NCBI GenBank assembly: GCA_019416685.1
Contig: DXWV01000105.1
Location: forward strand, 1 to 56,561
DNA from: Bacteroides sp.
Lineage (GTDB): Bacteria; Bacteroidota; Bacteroidia; Bacteroidales; Bacteroidaceae
DNA: 56,561 bases
Direction: 5' to 3'
Below, piece by piece: positions 9,454-18,522 of this stretch. The notes below the pieces were generated by a model. It searched no databases. It was not told where the DNA came from and saw only the letters and a program-made list of their open reading frames with translations. Made by a program: the position numbers and the translations under genes. The stretch's first letter is position 1; each line of letters begins with the position of its first letter.

Positions 9454-10909
9454 GAGGCAAATGGGGGCACTGATAACAGGGCAGATGTTTTCACTCCTTT
9501 TAAATTTTGTACTTCCATTGATTCTTGTACGTGTACTTACAAAGAATGATTATGGGTTATATGCGCAATTTAATGTTATATTGTCATTTTGTACTGTCTT
9601 TTTTAGCTTTGGTTTATCTTCGGAGTTATATTATTCATATCCTTCTGCAATCGAAAAAGAAAGAAGAATCTTGATTTTTCAATCGTTATTGTTGTTGTTT
9701 ATTGCAGGAATTATAGCTTTTGGCATTCTATATATACCTGTAATTAAGCAATATATTATTTCAAATGAATCTTTCTCTAATAATTATTTATATTTAGGTT
9801 TAGCTGTATGGCTTTCTGTTCCGGAGATTCTAATAACCGCATTATATGTTTTGAATCATGATAATAAAACAAGTGCACTTTTTCTACCTATAATGACGAT
9901 TCTTAGACTCGTTTTGATATTGATTTTATATTTTAAATGGCCAGAGATTGAATCTATTTTTATTGCTATTGTAATAAGTATAGTGATTAAGTTTTTCTAT
10001 GTTTCTTTCTATGCTTTTAGGTTAATAAGGAAAAATAAGGGAATTCGGATATTTGATAAAAAAATGTTGCAAGAACAGTTGAGGTATTCCATTCCATTGG
10101 GTATTGCTAGTTCTACACGGGTTTTCGTACAGCAAATGGATAAATTGATAATTTTGGCATTTGTTTCACCTACAGCATATGCTATATATTCTATTGCATT
10201 TTATGGAGTACCAGGACTTACTCAGGTTTATCTATCTGTCTCTCAGGTGTATATACCTCGAATGTCTGCTGCCTTTAAGAGTGATGATCTTAATACTGCA
10301 ATAGCCTTATATCATTCTATGGTATCCAAGACTTTATCATATACGATTCCTATTGTTTTGATTGTAATTTTATTTGCAGATCCTATTATTCCATTTGTTT
10401 TCTCTTCGAAATATTTAGATAGTATTCCTTATTTTCAATTGTATTTGCTTACATTCATAGTTTCATCTATTGGATGTGGAAATATATTGAGAGCAACAGG
10501 CGAAACTAGAAAATCATTATATGCATATATCTATACTGCTATTATACTAATTCCTTTTACTTATCTCGTAATAAAATATTATTATTTGAATGGTGCCATA
10601 GTAGCGGCAATGTTAGGAAGTATATTGCCTAAATTATTGTTATCTATGTATGATGCAAGGGCTATGAAAATTTCTATTTTTAGGTTATATCCTTGGAAAA
10701 TTATATTAAAGATATTTTTTATATCAATATTAGTTCTTATTCCATTTGTTTTAATTTATTTGTATGTTGGGCATCAAAATTTTTGGCTTTCATTAATTTG
10801 GATAGTACTTTATTTAATAATTGTTTCTTATATACAAATGTATAATAATGTTTTTGTAATAAATTATGCAAGTTTTCTCTCGTTGATTAATAAAATTATA
10901 AAGAAATAA
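9440..10909 (+). CDS. wzx: Wzx-type oligosaccharide flippase
   Basis: A 489-aa polytopic membrane protein with about 12-14 hydrophobic segments. The N-terminal pattern (GALITGQMFSLLLNFVLPLI, then LVRVLTKNDYGLYAQFN) is typical of the MATE/MOP flippases of O-antigen and capsule loci. It should move the lipid-linked repeat unit across the inner membrane. It overlaps the preceding acetyltransferase by 14 bp, and its last base is the first base of the next gene's start codon, so it is translationally coupled on both sides. It is the only flippase candidate in the locus. Base composition is very AT-rich compared with the flanking sugar-nucleotide genes. Confidence 0.88.
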   Translation: MVNYKRQMGALITGQMFSLLLNFVLPLILVRVLTKNDYGLYAQFNVILSFCTVFFSFGLSSELYYSYPSAIEKERRILIFQSLLLLFIAGIIAFGILYIPVIKQYIISNESFSNNYLYLGLAVWLSVPEILITALYVLNHDNKTSALFLPIMTILRLVLILILYFKWPEIESIFIAIVISIVIKFFYVSFYAFRLIRKNKGIRIFDKKMLQEQLRYSIPLGIASSTRVFVQQMDKLIILAFVSPTAYAIYSIAFYGVPGLTQVYLSVSQVYIPRMSAAFKSDDLNTAIALYHSMVSKTLSYTIPIVLIVILFADPIIPFVFSSKYLDSIPYFQLYLLTFIVSSIGCGNILRATGETRKSLYAYIYTAIILIPFTYLVIKYYYLNGAIVAAMLGSILPKLLLSMYDARAMKISIFRLYPWKIILKIFFISILVLIPFVLIYLYVGHQNFWLSLIWIVLYLIIVSYIQMYNNVFVINYASFLSLINKIIKK

Positions 10910-11514
10910 TGAAAAAAACAATTATTAATATTGTTGGAGCTATATTAGATGTTTTGTACCGAATTTATTGTAGATATAGAGTAGAACGAATTTGTTCTTC
11001 TTTCTATTCTTTTGGAAAACATTCTAATGTTATTTATCCTTTTATAATTCAAGGGGAAAAAAATATATATATTGCTGAGCATGTAAATATACGTGCATAT
11101 TCAACATTGTCTGCTATTAATGCTAAAATAATAATAAAAAAGTGGACTGGAGCTGCTCCGTATTTATATATTTCAACGGGGAATCATCGAATGATACCAG
11201 GACGTTTTTACAGGAGTGTTACAGATGCTGAAAAAGGAGAAGGTTACGATGCGGATGTTATTATAAATGAGGATGTTTGGATTGCTTCACGAGTTACTAT
11301 ATTGAAAGGAGTTACTATAGGTCGAGGAGCTATTATTGCAGCAGGAGCAGTTGTAAATAAAGATGTATTACCTTATTCTCTTGTAGCTGGTGTGCCAGCT
11401 AAATTTGTGAAATTTAAGTGGACAGTAGAGCAAATATTGGAACATGAGAAAAAGTTATATTCCGTTGAAGAGCGCTTTAGTATTGAAGATTTAAAACTTT
11501 TTGGAATTCAATGA
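10909..11514 (+). CDS. Second hexapeptide-repeat acetyltransferase
   Basis: A 201-aa left-handed beta-helix acyltransferase of the maltose/galactoside acetyltransferase type. It has STGNHRMIPGRF as the probable catalytic His segment, repeats VWIASRVTILKGVTIGRGAI, and the closing motif SLVAGVPAKFVKFK. It probably O-acetylates a second position of the repeat unit; the substrate is unknown. The gene overlaps the flippase end by one base and the polymerase start by four (ATGA), placing it firmly inside the Wzx/Wzy block. Confidence 0.82.
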   Translation: MKKTIINIVGAILDVLYRIYCRYRVERICSSFYSFGKHSNVIYPFIIQGEKNIYIAEHVNIRAYSTLSAINAKIIIKKWTGAAPYLYISTGNHRMIPGRFYRSVTDAEKGEGYDADVIINEDVWIASRVTILKGVTIGRGAIIAAGAVVNKDVLPYSLVAGVPAKFVKFKWTVEQILEHEKKLYSVEERFSIEDLKLFGIQ

Positions 11515-12698
11515 TTACTTGTCATGTGAAAAAATATATTCAAACATTGACCTTTAATAAGGTTTTTATATTCTTATTTTTGATTATTTATTGTGGGTTG
11601 TATTATCAAGAATATGTTACTCTTATTTCATGTTCTTATGTTTTACTTGGGGGAGCATTTGTTTATAATTTAATTAAGCATAAAGGATTTATTTATAAGG
11701 ATTTCATTACGTTATGTCTGATTTTTGTAGTATATAGTTTTTTTTCATCGTTATGGGCGAATTCTTTTGATACTTCTTATAAATCTGTCATGCAATTAAG
11801 TAAAAGTGTCGTTGTCGCTATTTGTTTTATTACTCTGATTGACTCTAAAGAACATTTTAAATGGGCTTTGTCTATTCTTTCATTTTCAGGAATTATATAT
11901 GCTTTGCTTTACTTAGGTCATGTTGATATTTCTACACTTAGTGCTAACCGTATTATGGCGGAAGGAGACTTTCTTCCTAATGTAAATACTGTAGGTCTAG
12001 TAATAAGTTTTTCTTTTACTTATTTTATCTACATGTACTTCTTTGATAAAAAATGCATATATTTAATTGGGGCTGGTTTAGCTTTTATAATAACTTTTTT
12101 TTTAGGTTCAAGGAAATCAATTATATCATTGTTTATATGCATTTTTTTTATGTTTATCAAAATTGAGAAAAAATCAAAAGTAAAAATATTATTTCTTCTC
12201 GCTCTTTTGATTATTTTATTGATCTTTTATGTACCTATAGAATATTTAAATTTTATTTCAGAACGATTAGCTCAATTGAGTTTTTTATCGTCAAAAATAT
12301 CAGAGATTGATTCAAGTGATGAAACAAGAATTCGCTTAATGGAATATGGATTAACATATTGTGCTGAAAGTCCAATAGTTGGACATGGTTATTATAACTT
12401 TTCGCAATTATTTGAAAGGGATTGCGGAGTAATATTATATTCACATAATAATTTTATTGAAACATTTGTTGGGGGAGGGATTATTGGCTTTCTTATTTAT
12501 TATGGTCTCTATGGAATTATTTTGAAGAGAATTATTTTAAAAAAGAGTAATTTTGATTATGGATATTTACTGTTTATTTTACTGATGATTTTGCTTTTTA
12601 ATCATTTTAGTATAGTCGTTCTTCAAGATCGTTTTGTTTGGTTATTACTTACAGTTTTATTTACTGGTTCTATTTATTATAAACATAATTTGTTGTAA
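11511..12698 (+). CDS. wzy: Wzy-type capsular polysaccharide polymerase
   Basis: A 395-aa inner-membrane protein with about 10-11 hydrophobic segments and a large periplasmic loop at roughly residues 245-300. The loop is followed by GHGYYNFSQLF and YSHNNFIETFVGGGIIGFLIYY, where the HNNF..E segment is typical of the O-antigen polymerase/ligase (Wzy_C) family. It should polymerise flipped repeat units in a block-wise way. Such polymerases are among the least conserved proteins in a serotype locus, so the call rests on topology, the HNN motif and position between wzx and the glycosyltransferases. Confidence 0.82.
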   Translation: MITCHVKKYIQTLTFNKVFIFLFLIIYCGLYYQEYVTLISCSYVLLGGAFVYNLIKHKGFIYKDFITLCLIFVVYSFFSSLWANSFDTSYKSVMQLSKSVVVAICFITLIDSKEHFKWALSILSFSGIIYALLYLGHVDISTLSANRIMAEGDFLPNVNTVGLVISFSFTYFIYMYFFDKKCIYLIGAGLAFIITFFLGSRKSIISLFICIFFMFIKIEKKSKVKILFLLALLIILLIFYVPIEYLNFISERLAQLSFLSSKISEIDSSDETRIRLMEYGLTYCAESPIVGHGYYNFSQLFERDCGVILYSHNNFIETFVGGGIIGFLIYYGLYGIILKRIILKKSNFDYGYLLFILLMILLFNHFSIVVLQDRFVWLLLTVLFTGSIYYKHNLL

Positions 12699-12705
12699 TT
12701 TATTT

Positions 12706-13779
12706 ATGAAAATAGGTTTTCTTGTAGATAAAATCGCTTTTGGAGGTGGAGAGCGAATTTTGAAGATGTTAGTCGATGAATTTTATAAACAAGGGCATAT
12801 AATTTCGATTTATACTTGGAATAAAGATTGGTTTTCTTTTAATAATACTTATAAATACAATATATATGTATTACCTGGTAAACCAGTTGGTGTAAAAGGG
12901 AAAATTATTGCTTATAAAAGGTTGAAAAAGCAGATGTTACTTACGCGACCTAACTGTTTAATTATTTTTAGTTTAGGACTAGCTGAAATAGGTGTTTTTG
13001 CAGCGAAAAGGATTTGCGTTCCAACTATTTTATCAGAACGTGTAGATCCTAAATATTTGCCTCAGTCTAAAATTCACCGTTTTTTGAGATTATTGGTTTA
13101 TCATATTTGTGATGGGTTGGTTTTTCAAACAATAGAAGTTAAACAGTATTTTTCAAAATATATTCAGAAAAAAAGTATTGTAATTCAGAATCCTATTATG
13201 GATGATAATTTACCTATAGTTAATGTGAATTGTTTTGAAAAAGAGATAGTTGCGGTCGGGAGATTATCTATAGAAAAGAATTATAAATTGCTTATTAGGG
13301 CTTTTGCAGAGTTAAATATTCCAGAGTATCGATTAAGAATTTTTGGTGAAGGTCCATTATTCAATGAATTATCTGAACTGATAGATTCTCTAGAAATGAA
13401 AGATAAAATTATATTGGAAGGGAATGTAGATAGAGTCGTTGATTCCATTCAGAATTCAGATATATTTGTTTTGTCATCTAATCATGAAGGAATGCCTAAT
13501 GCTCTAATCGAAGCTATGGCAATGGGGTTAGCATGCATCTCTACAGATTTTTCTTCAGGAGGAGCTAAAGCTTTGATAACCAATAATGAGAATGGGATAA
13601 TTATACCTGTAGATGATCTTTTTTCGCTAAAAGATGCAATACTAAATGTTGTGTGTAATATAGATTTAAAGCAAAAAATAAAGACAAATGCTGTAAAAAT
13701 TAGAGAAACTAACTCAAAAGAAAGAATACTTCCTGTTTGGATTGAATATATTGATACAATTTTACAAAAAAAAGAATGA
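12706..13779 (+). CDS. GT4 family glycosyltransferase
   Basis: A 357-aa GT-B glycosyltransferase. The start chosen is ATG 12706 (MKIGFLVDKIAFGGGERIL), which gives a proper N-terminal Rossmann strand and a glycine-rich loop. A longer frame from 12634 would overlap wzy by 65 bases and add a hydrophobic tail, so I reject it. The C-terminal domain has the GT4 signatures VAVGRLSIEKNYKLLIRAF and the EX7E-type segment SSNHEGMPNALIEAMA. It should add one sugar to the lipid-linked repeat on the cytoplasmic side; donor and linkage are unknown. The next gene starts at an ATGA overlap. Confidence 0.85.
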   Translation: MKIGFLVDKIAFGGGERILKMLVDEFYKQGHIISIYTWNKDWFSFNNTYKYNIYVLPGKPVGVKGKIIAYKRLKKQMLLTRPNCLIIFSLGLAEIGVFAAKRICVPTILSERVDPKYLPQSKIHRFLRLLVYHICDGLVFQTIEVKQYFSKYIQKKSIVIQNPIMDDNLPIVNVNCFEKEIVAVGRLSIEKNYKLLIRAFAELNIPEYRLRIFGEGPLFNELSELIDSLEMKDKIILEGNVDRVVDSIQNSDIFVLSSNHEGMPNALIEAMAMGLACISTDFSSGGAKALITNNENGIIIPVDDLFSLKDAILNVVCNIDLKQKIKTNAVKIRETNSKERILPVWIEYIDTILQKKE

Positions 13780-15008
13780 AAATTGCATTTTTATTTGGAT
13801 TGTTTCCTAAAGAAATTTATTCGGAAATAATAGATAATAGTAGAGGCGTTATACAATATGCTGCGGACGCTTTACAGAAATCTTTTGTGGAAGGTCTTGG
13901 CTCTTTAAATACTAATATTGAGATCTTTAATCTTCCATATATAGGGTCTTATCCCTTAAGATATAATAGTTTGTATTCTCCTTTTACATGTATTGAATAT
14001 GTTACTCAAAAAGGGAATGTTATATCAGGTAAGAATATAAGATTCTGTAATTTTATGGGATTTAAAATGTATAGTAGGTATTATAATGCAAGAAAAAATC
14101 TGAAGGAGTGGTGTGATAATAATAATAGGGAAGAAAGAGTAATTGTAATTTATGCTATTCATACACCTTTTTTAAAGGCGTGTATAGAATTGAAAAAACA
14201 ATATGGAGCTTCATTGAAGATTGTATTAATTATACCTGATTTGCCTGAGTATATGGGGGGGCAAAAGTCTTTTTTATCTGAATATGTGCATAAGCAAAAT
14301 AGGAGATTTCTGAAGAAACTTTATTTTGAAATAGATGGATTTGTTTTGTTGACTGAACATATGAAAGAAATGCTACCTATAGAAGATAAGAAATGGACAA
14401 TAGTGGAGGGCATTTTTAATAATATTCAAGATGATACAGAAAAAATAGATCAAGTTATTGATTCTAAAATAAGTTATATTTTTTATTCAGGAACACTTGC
14501 TAAAAGGTATGGAGTAATGAATTTAGTAGAAGCTTTTCTCATGTTGGTGGATACAAATATTCGTTTGGTTATTTGTGGTACAGGTGATGCGGAAAATGAA
14601 ATTCTAGATTATGTCAAGAATGATAAAAGAATTATATTTAGAGGACAAATACCTAGAGCTGAAGTATTAAAATTACAACGGAAAGCAAGCCTGCTTGTTA
14701 ATCCACGCACTCCCGAGGGAGAGTTTACAAAATATTCTTTTCCGTCAAAAACAATGGAATATTTAGCATCAGGAGTTCCTACTTTATTATATAAATTACC
14801 TGGTATTCCAGATGAATATTACCAATATTGTTTTTCATTAGAAGATTTGAGTATAAAAGCTCTTGCAAATAAAATAACAGATATATTAGGGTTGGATTGC
14901 AATGAGTTAAGAAAGATAGGTTTAGAAGCTAGAAATTTTATTTTAGATAGAAAAAATCCTGTTGTACAGTGTGAAAAGGTAATGAAACTAATAAATTCTT
15001 TAATGTAA
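13776..15008 (+). CDS. GT4-like glycosyltransferase
   Basis: A 410-aa GT-B protein starting at an ATGA overlap with the previous transferase. The N-terminal domain is less typical (MKIAFLFGLFPKEIYSEI). The C-terminal donor domain is recognisable by YSGTLAKRYGVMNLVEAF, the acidic-phosphate segment NPRTPEGEFTKYSFPSKTMEY, and ASGVPTLL. It likely adds another sugar of the repeat. It is the last gene of the AT-rich core; composition returns towards that of the flanking genes in the fnlA homologue that follows after four bases. Confidence 0.82.
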   Translation: MKIAFLFGLFPKEIYSEIIDNSRGVIQYAADALQKSFVEGLGSLNTNIEIFNLPYIGSYPLRYNSLYSPFTCIEYVTQKGNVISGKNIRFCNFMGFKMYSRYYNARKNLKEWCDNNNREERVIVIYAIHTPFLKACIELKKQYGASLKIVLIIPDLPEYMGGQKSFLSEYVHKQNRRFLKKLYFEIDGFVLLTEHMKEMLPIEDKKWTIVEGIFNNIQDDTEKIDQVIDSKISYIFYSGTLAKRYGVMNLVEAFLMLVDTNIRLVICGTGDAENEILDYVKNDKRIIFRGQIPRAEVLKLQRKASLLVNPRTPEGEFTKYSFPSKTMEYLASGVPTLLYKLPGIPDEYYQYCFSLEDLSIKALANKITDILGLDCNELRKIGLEARNFILDRKNPVVQCEKVMKLINSLM

Positions 15009-15012
15009 TATT

Positions 15013-16068
15013 ATGTCCATATTCAAAGACAAAGTCCTGTTAATCACAGGCGGTACAGGTTCTTTCGGTAACGCTGTACTTCGTAGATTTTTGGATTCTG
15101 ATATCAAAGAAATCCGTATTTTCAGTCGTGACGAGAAGAAACAAGATGACATGCGTCACCAGTTACAAAGTCCGAAAGTCAAATTCTATATTGGTAATGT
15201 TCGTGATCGCCAGTCGGTGGACGGTGTCATGACGGGTGTCGACTATGTTTTTGCTGCCGCTGCCTTAAAGCAGGTTCCTTCCTGTGAGTTTTTTCCATTA
15301 CAAGCGGTACAAACCAATGTGATCGGTACGGATAATGTATTAGAATCCGCTATAACACACGGGGTGAAGAATGTCGTTGTTCTTTCTACCGACAAGGCTG
15401 CTTATCCGATCAATGCTATGGGAATCTCCAAAGCTATGATGGAGAAAGTTGCTATTGCCAAGGGGCGTGCTTTGGGAGACGATGCTTCTACCATCATCTG
15501 TTGTACCCGTTATGGCAATGTGATGGCTAGTCGTGGTTCTGTGATTCCCCTATGGGTGGACCAGATAAAATCGGGTAAGCCTATCACCATAACCGATCCG
15601 AATATGACCCGATTTATGATGACACTTGATGATGCCGTAGATCTTGTCATGTACGCTTTTGAACACGGTCATAATGGTGATTTGTTTGTTCAGAAGGCTC
15701 CTGCTGCAACATTAAATGTTCTGGCACAAGCTTTGAAAGAGTTGTATAATACGGATACTGAGGTCAGGACTATCGGTACCCGTCACGGTGAGAAACTGTA
15801 TGAGACTCTAGTAACCCGTGAAGAGATGGCAAAGGCCATCGATATGGGTGAGTATTACCGTATTCCTTGCGACACACGCGATCTGAATTATGATAAGTTC
15901 TTCACAGAAGGTAATGAGGATGTTGCCAGAAATGAAGATTATCATTCCCATAACACTTTTCGCTTGGATGTGGAAGGTATGAAGAAGTTGTTACTTAGAC
16001 TCCGTTTTATTCGCGAAGATTTGGGCATGGCAGAAAAAGCTAAGTCTTCCGAAATTAAAAGTGAATAA
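15013..16068 (+). CDS. fnlA: UDP-GlcNAc 4,6-dehydratase/5-epimerase (FnlA/WbjB/CapE)
   Basis: A 351-aa SDR enzyme with the NAD motif LITGGTGSFGNAVL at the N-terminus and an active site of STDKAAYPINAMGISKAM, with Met in place of Tyr and a following Lys. Length, the soluble nature and the next two genes identify the FnlA/WbjB/CapE group, the first step from UDP-GlcNAc to UDP-N-acetyl-L-fucosamine. The step is dehydration with inversion at C5. This is distinct from the membrane-bound PglF-type dehydratase earlier in the operon, so the locus has two separate 4,6-dehydratases feeding two pathways. Confidence 0.91.
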   Translation: MSIFKDKVLLITGGTGSFGNAVLRRFLDSDIKEIRIFSRDEKKQDDMRHQLQSPKVKFYIGNVRDRQSVDGVMTGVDYVFAAAALKQVPSCEFFPLQAVQTNVIGTDNVLESAITHGVKNVVVLSTDKAAYPINAMGISKAMMEKVAIAKGRALGDDASTIICCTRYGNVMASRGSVIPLWVDQIKSGKPITITDPNMTRFMMTLDDAVDLVMYAFEHGHNGDLFVQKAPAATLNVLAQALKELYNTDTEVRTIGTRHGEKLYETLVTREEMAKAIDMGEYYRIPCDTRDLNYDKFFTEGNEDVARNEDYHSHNTFRLDVEGMKKLLLRLRFIREDLGMAEKAKSSEIKSE

Positions 16069-16178
16069 ATAATCCTTTCTTGATCGTAGGGATGTTCCTT
16101 TGCCAAACTATCTCGATTTACTCTCTTGGGAACGTTTCGTTCATAAACGGTCGAATCTCATTCAAACTATAATTGCTT

Positions 16179-17327
16179 ATGAATATTTTAGTAACCGGGG
16201 CCAAAGGTTTTGTCGGCCGAAATCTGGTGTCTCAACTACGTAATATCCAGTCGGGTAAGACTAAGAATTGTGCCATATCTTCGAATATTCAGGTTTTTGA
16301 ATATGACGTGGACAGTACCCCTTGTGAATTGGATGTTTATTGTCAGAAAGCGGATTTTGTTTTTAATCTGGCAGGTGTTAACCGTCCTAAAGATCAATCG
16401 GAATTCATGATAGGGAATTTCGGATTTGCTTCTACTTTGCTTGATACGCTTAAGAAGTACCACAACATCTGCCCTGTAATGATTTCCTCGTCCACTCAGG
16501 CCGCACTGGATAATCCCTATGGTGAATCTAAACGTGCAGGTGAGAATCTCCTGTTTGAGTATGCTCGGGAGACGGGTGCCCGTGTTCTTGTTTATCGTTT
16601 TCCTAATGTCTTTGGAAAATGGTGCCGTCCTAATTATAATAGTGCTGTTGCCACTTTCTGTAACAATATTGCTAATGGCCTCCCGATTCAGGTTAATGAT
16701 CCTTCTGTCATAATGAATTTGGTTTATGTGGACGATGTTGTAGATGAACTGATTGCCGCTTTGAACGGAAATGAACATCGTGAGGGAGACTATTGTGCTG
16801 TTTCTATCGTGCATACCATTACTCTGGGAGGAATTGTCGACTTGCTTTATTCTTTCAGAGAGATGTCTAGTACTCTGCAAGTCCCTGATCTGAGTGACTT
16901 ATTTATTAAAAAGCTTTACTCTACTTATCTGTCATACCTTCCTGCAGACAAGTTCAGTTACCCTCTTAAAATGAATGTTGATTCTCGAGGTAGCTTTACG
17001 GAAATCATCCGTACACCGGATCGTGGACAATTCTCTGTGAATATTTCCAAACCCGGTATAACGAAGGGGCAGCATTGGCACCATACGAAAAATGAAAAGT
17101 TTATTGTCGTTAGTGGTCATGGTCTGATCCAGCTCCGCAAGATAGGTACGGATGAGGTGCTAAACTATGAGGTGAGCGGTGATAGAATTGAAGTTGTGGA
17201 AATGATTCCTGGTTATACACATAATATAATTAACCTTTCGGAAACGGAGGACCTTGTAACATTCATGTGGTGTAATGAATGTTTCGACCCTTCTCGTCCC
17301 GATACTTTTTTTGAAAAAGTTAAATAG
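16179..17327 (+). CDS. fnlB: UDP-FucNAc pathway reductase/epimerase (FnlB/WbjC/CapF)
   Basis: A 382-aa two-domain enzyme. Residues about 1-245 form an SDR domain (NILVTGAKGFVGRNLV). Residues about 260-382 form a cupin with metal-site residues in TKGQHWHHTKNEKFIVVSG. This arrangement is specific to CapF/WbjC/FnlB, in which the cupin epimerises C3 and the SDR domain reduces C4. ATG 16179 is preferred over an in-frame TTG six bases earlier because it begins directly with the conserved MNILVTG. A 110-bp gap separates it from fnlA, the longest gap inside the sugar-nucleotide block. Confidence 0.91.
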   Translation: MNILVTGAKGFVGRNLVSQLRNIQSGKTKNCAISSNIQVFEYDVDSTPCELDVYCQKADFVFNLAGVNRPKDQSEFMIGNFGFASTLLDTLKKYHNICPVMISSSTQAALDNPYGESKRAGENLLFEYARETGARVLVYRFPNVFGKWCRPNYNSAVATFCNNIANGLPIQVNDPSVIMNLVYVDDVVDELIAALNGNEHREGDYCAVSIVHTITLGGIVDLLYSFREMSSTLQVPDLSDLFIKKLYSTYLSYLPADKFSYPLKMNVDSRGSFTEIIRTPDRGQFSVNISKPGITKGQHWHHTKNEKFIVVSGHGLIQLRKIGTDEVLNYEVSGDRIEVVEMIPGYTHNIINLSETEDLVTFMWCNECFDPSRPDTFFEKVK

Positions 17328-17334
17328 AATACCA

Positions 17335-18519
17335 ATGAACATACGATTAGATTATTCGGATATAACATTTCAGGATAACGGCAGACTGAAATTATTGATC
17401 ATAGTAGGTACACGTCCGGAGATAATCCGCCTTGCAGCGGTAATTAATAAATGCCGTAATTATTTCGATTGTATTCTTGCACATACTGGCCAGAATTATG
17501 ATTATAATCTGAACGGTATTTTCTTCCGTGATTTGAAGTTGAAAGATCCGGAAGTGTATATGAATGCTGTTGGTGACGACCTTGGTGCAACGGTGGGTAA
17601 TATCATTAATTGTAGTTATAAGCTAATGATTCAGACCCGGCCGGATGCACTTTTGGTATTGGGTGATACGAACAGTTGCCTTAGCGTGATTGGTGCCAAA
17701 CGTCTTCATATTCCCATATTTCATATGGAAGCTGGTAACCGTTGCTTCGATGAATGTCTTCCAGAGGAGACGAATCGCCGTATTGTGGATATCATTTCTG
17801 ATGTTAATATGTGTTATTCTGAACATGCCCGTCGTTATTTGAACGCGTCTGGAATCGTAAAGGAACGTACTTATGTGACCGGTTCTCCTATGGCTGAAGT
17901 ACTTCATGAGAATTTGAAGGATATTGAAACTTCGGATATTCACCAGCGTCTGGGGCTTGAGAAGCGTAAATATATTTTGCTTTCTGCGCACCGTGAGGAG
18001 AATATCGATACAGAGAAAAACTTCCTTTCTTTGTTTACAGGTATCAATAAATTGGCAGAGAGATATGACATACCTATTCTTTATTCCTGCCATCCACGTA
18101 GCCGTAAACGCTTGGAAACGAGTGGATTTATATTGGATAGCCGTGTAATCCAGCATGAGCCTTTGGGATTCCATGATTATAACTGCCTTCAGATGAATGC
18201 TTATGCAGTGGTTTCTGATTCGGGTACTTTGCCTGAGGAGAGTTCTTTTTTTACTTCTGTAGGTCATGCTTTTCCGGCAGTTTGTATCCGTACTTCCACG
18301 GAGCGTCCAGAAGCATTAGACAAGGGTACATTTGTTCTGGCGGGTATTGACGAGCATTCACTACTTCAGGCTGTGGAAACTGCTGTGGATATGAATAACA
18401 ATGGTGATTATGGACTTCCGGTTCCTGATTATACAGATGAGAATGTATCCACGAAAGTGGTGAAATTGATCCAGAGTTATACAGGGGTAGTTAATAAGAT
18501 GGTTTGGAGAAAGTATTAG
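17335..18519 (+). CDS. fnlC: UDP-FucNAc C2-epimerase (FnlC/WbjD/CapG)
   Basis: A 394-aa member of the non-hydrolysing UDP-GlcNAc 2-epimerase (WecB) fold. Signatures include LLIIVGTRPEIIRLAAVI, HTGQNYDYNLNGIFF, HMEAGNRCFDECLPEETNR and VSDSGTLPEESSFF. In the FnlABC/WbjBCD set this enzyme inverts C2 to give UDP-L-FucNAc. ATG 17335, seven bases after fnlB, is chosen. The longer frame from 17275 would overlap fnlB by 53 bases and add residues foreign to the family. With the two preceding genes the pathway is complete. Confidence 0.92.
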   Translation: MNIRLDYSDITFQDNGRLKLLIIVGTRPEIIRLAAVINKCRNYFDCILAHTGQNYDYNLNGIFFRDLKLKDPEVYMNAVGDDLGATVGNIINCSYKLMIQTRPDALLVLGDTNSCLSVIGAKRLHIPIFHMEAGNRCFDECLPEETNRRIVDIISDVNMCYSEHARRYLNASGIVKERTYVTGSPMAEVLHENLKDIETSDIHQRLGLEKRKYILLSAHREENIDTEKNFLSLFTGINKLAERYDIPILYSCHPRSRKRLETSGFILDSRVIQHEPLGFHDYNCLQMNAYAVVSDSGTLPEESSFFTSVGHAFPAVCIRTSTERPEALDKGTFVLAGIDEHSLLQAVETAVDMNNNGDYGLPVPDYTDENVSTKVVKLIQSYTGVVNKMVWRKY

Positions 18520-18522
18520 TCA

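Noticed and set aside
12634..12705. N-terminal extension of the first GT4 gene
   Set aside because: It would overlap wzy and add a hydrophobic stretch; ATG 12706 gives the canonical GT4 N-terminus just after the wzy stop.
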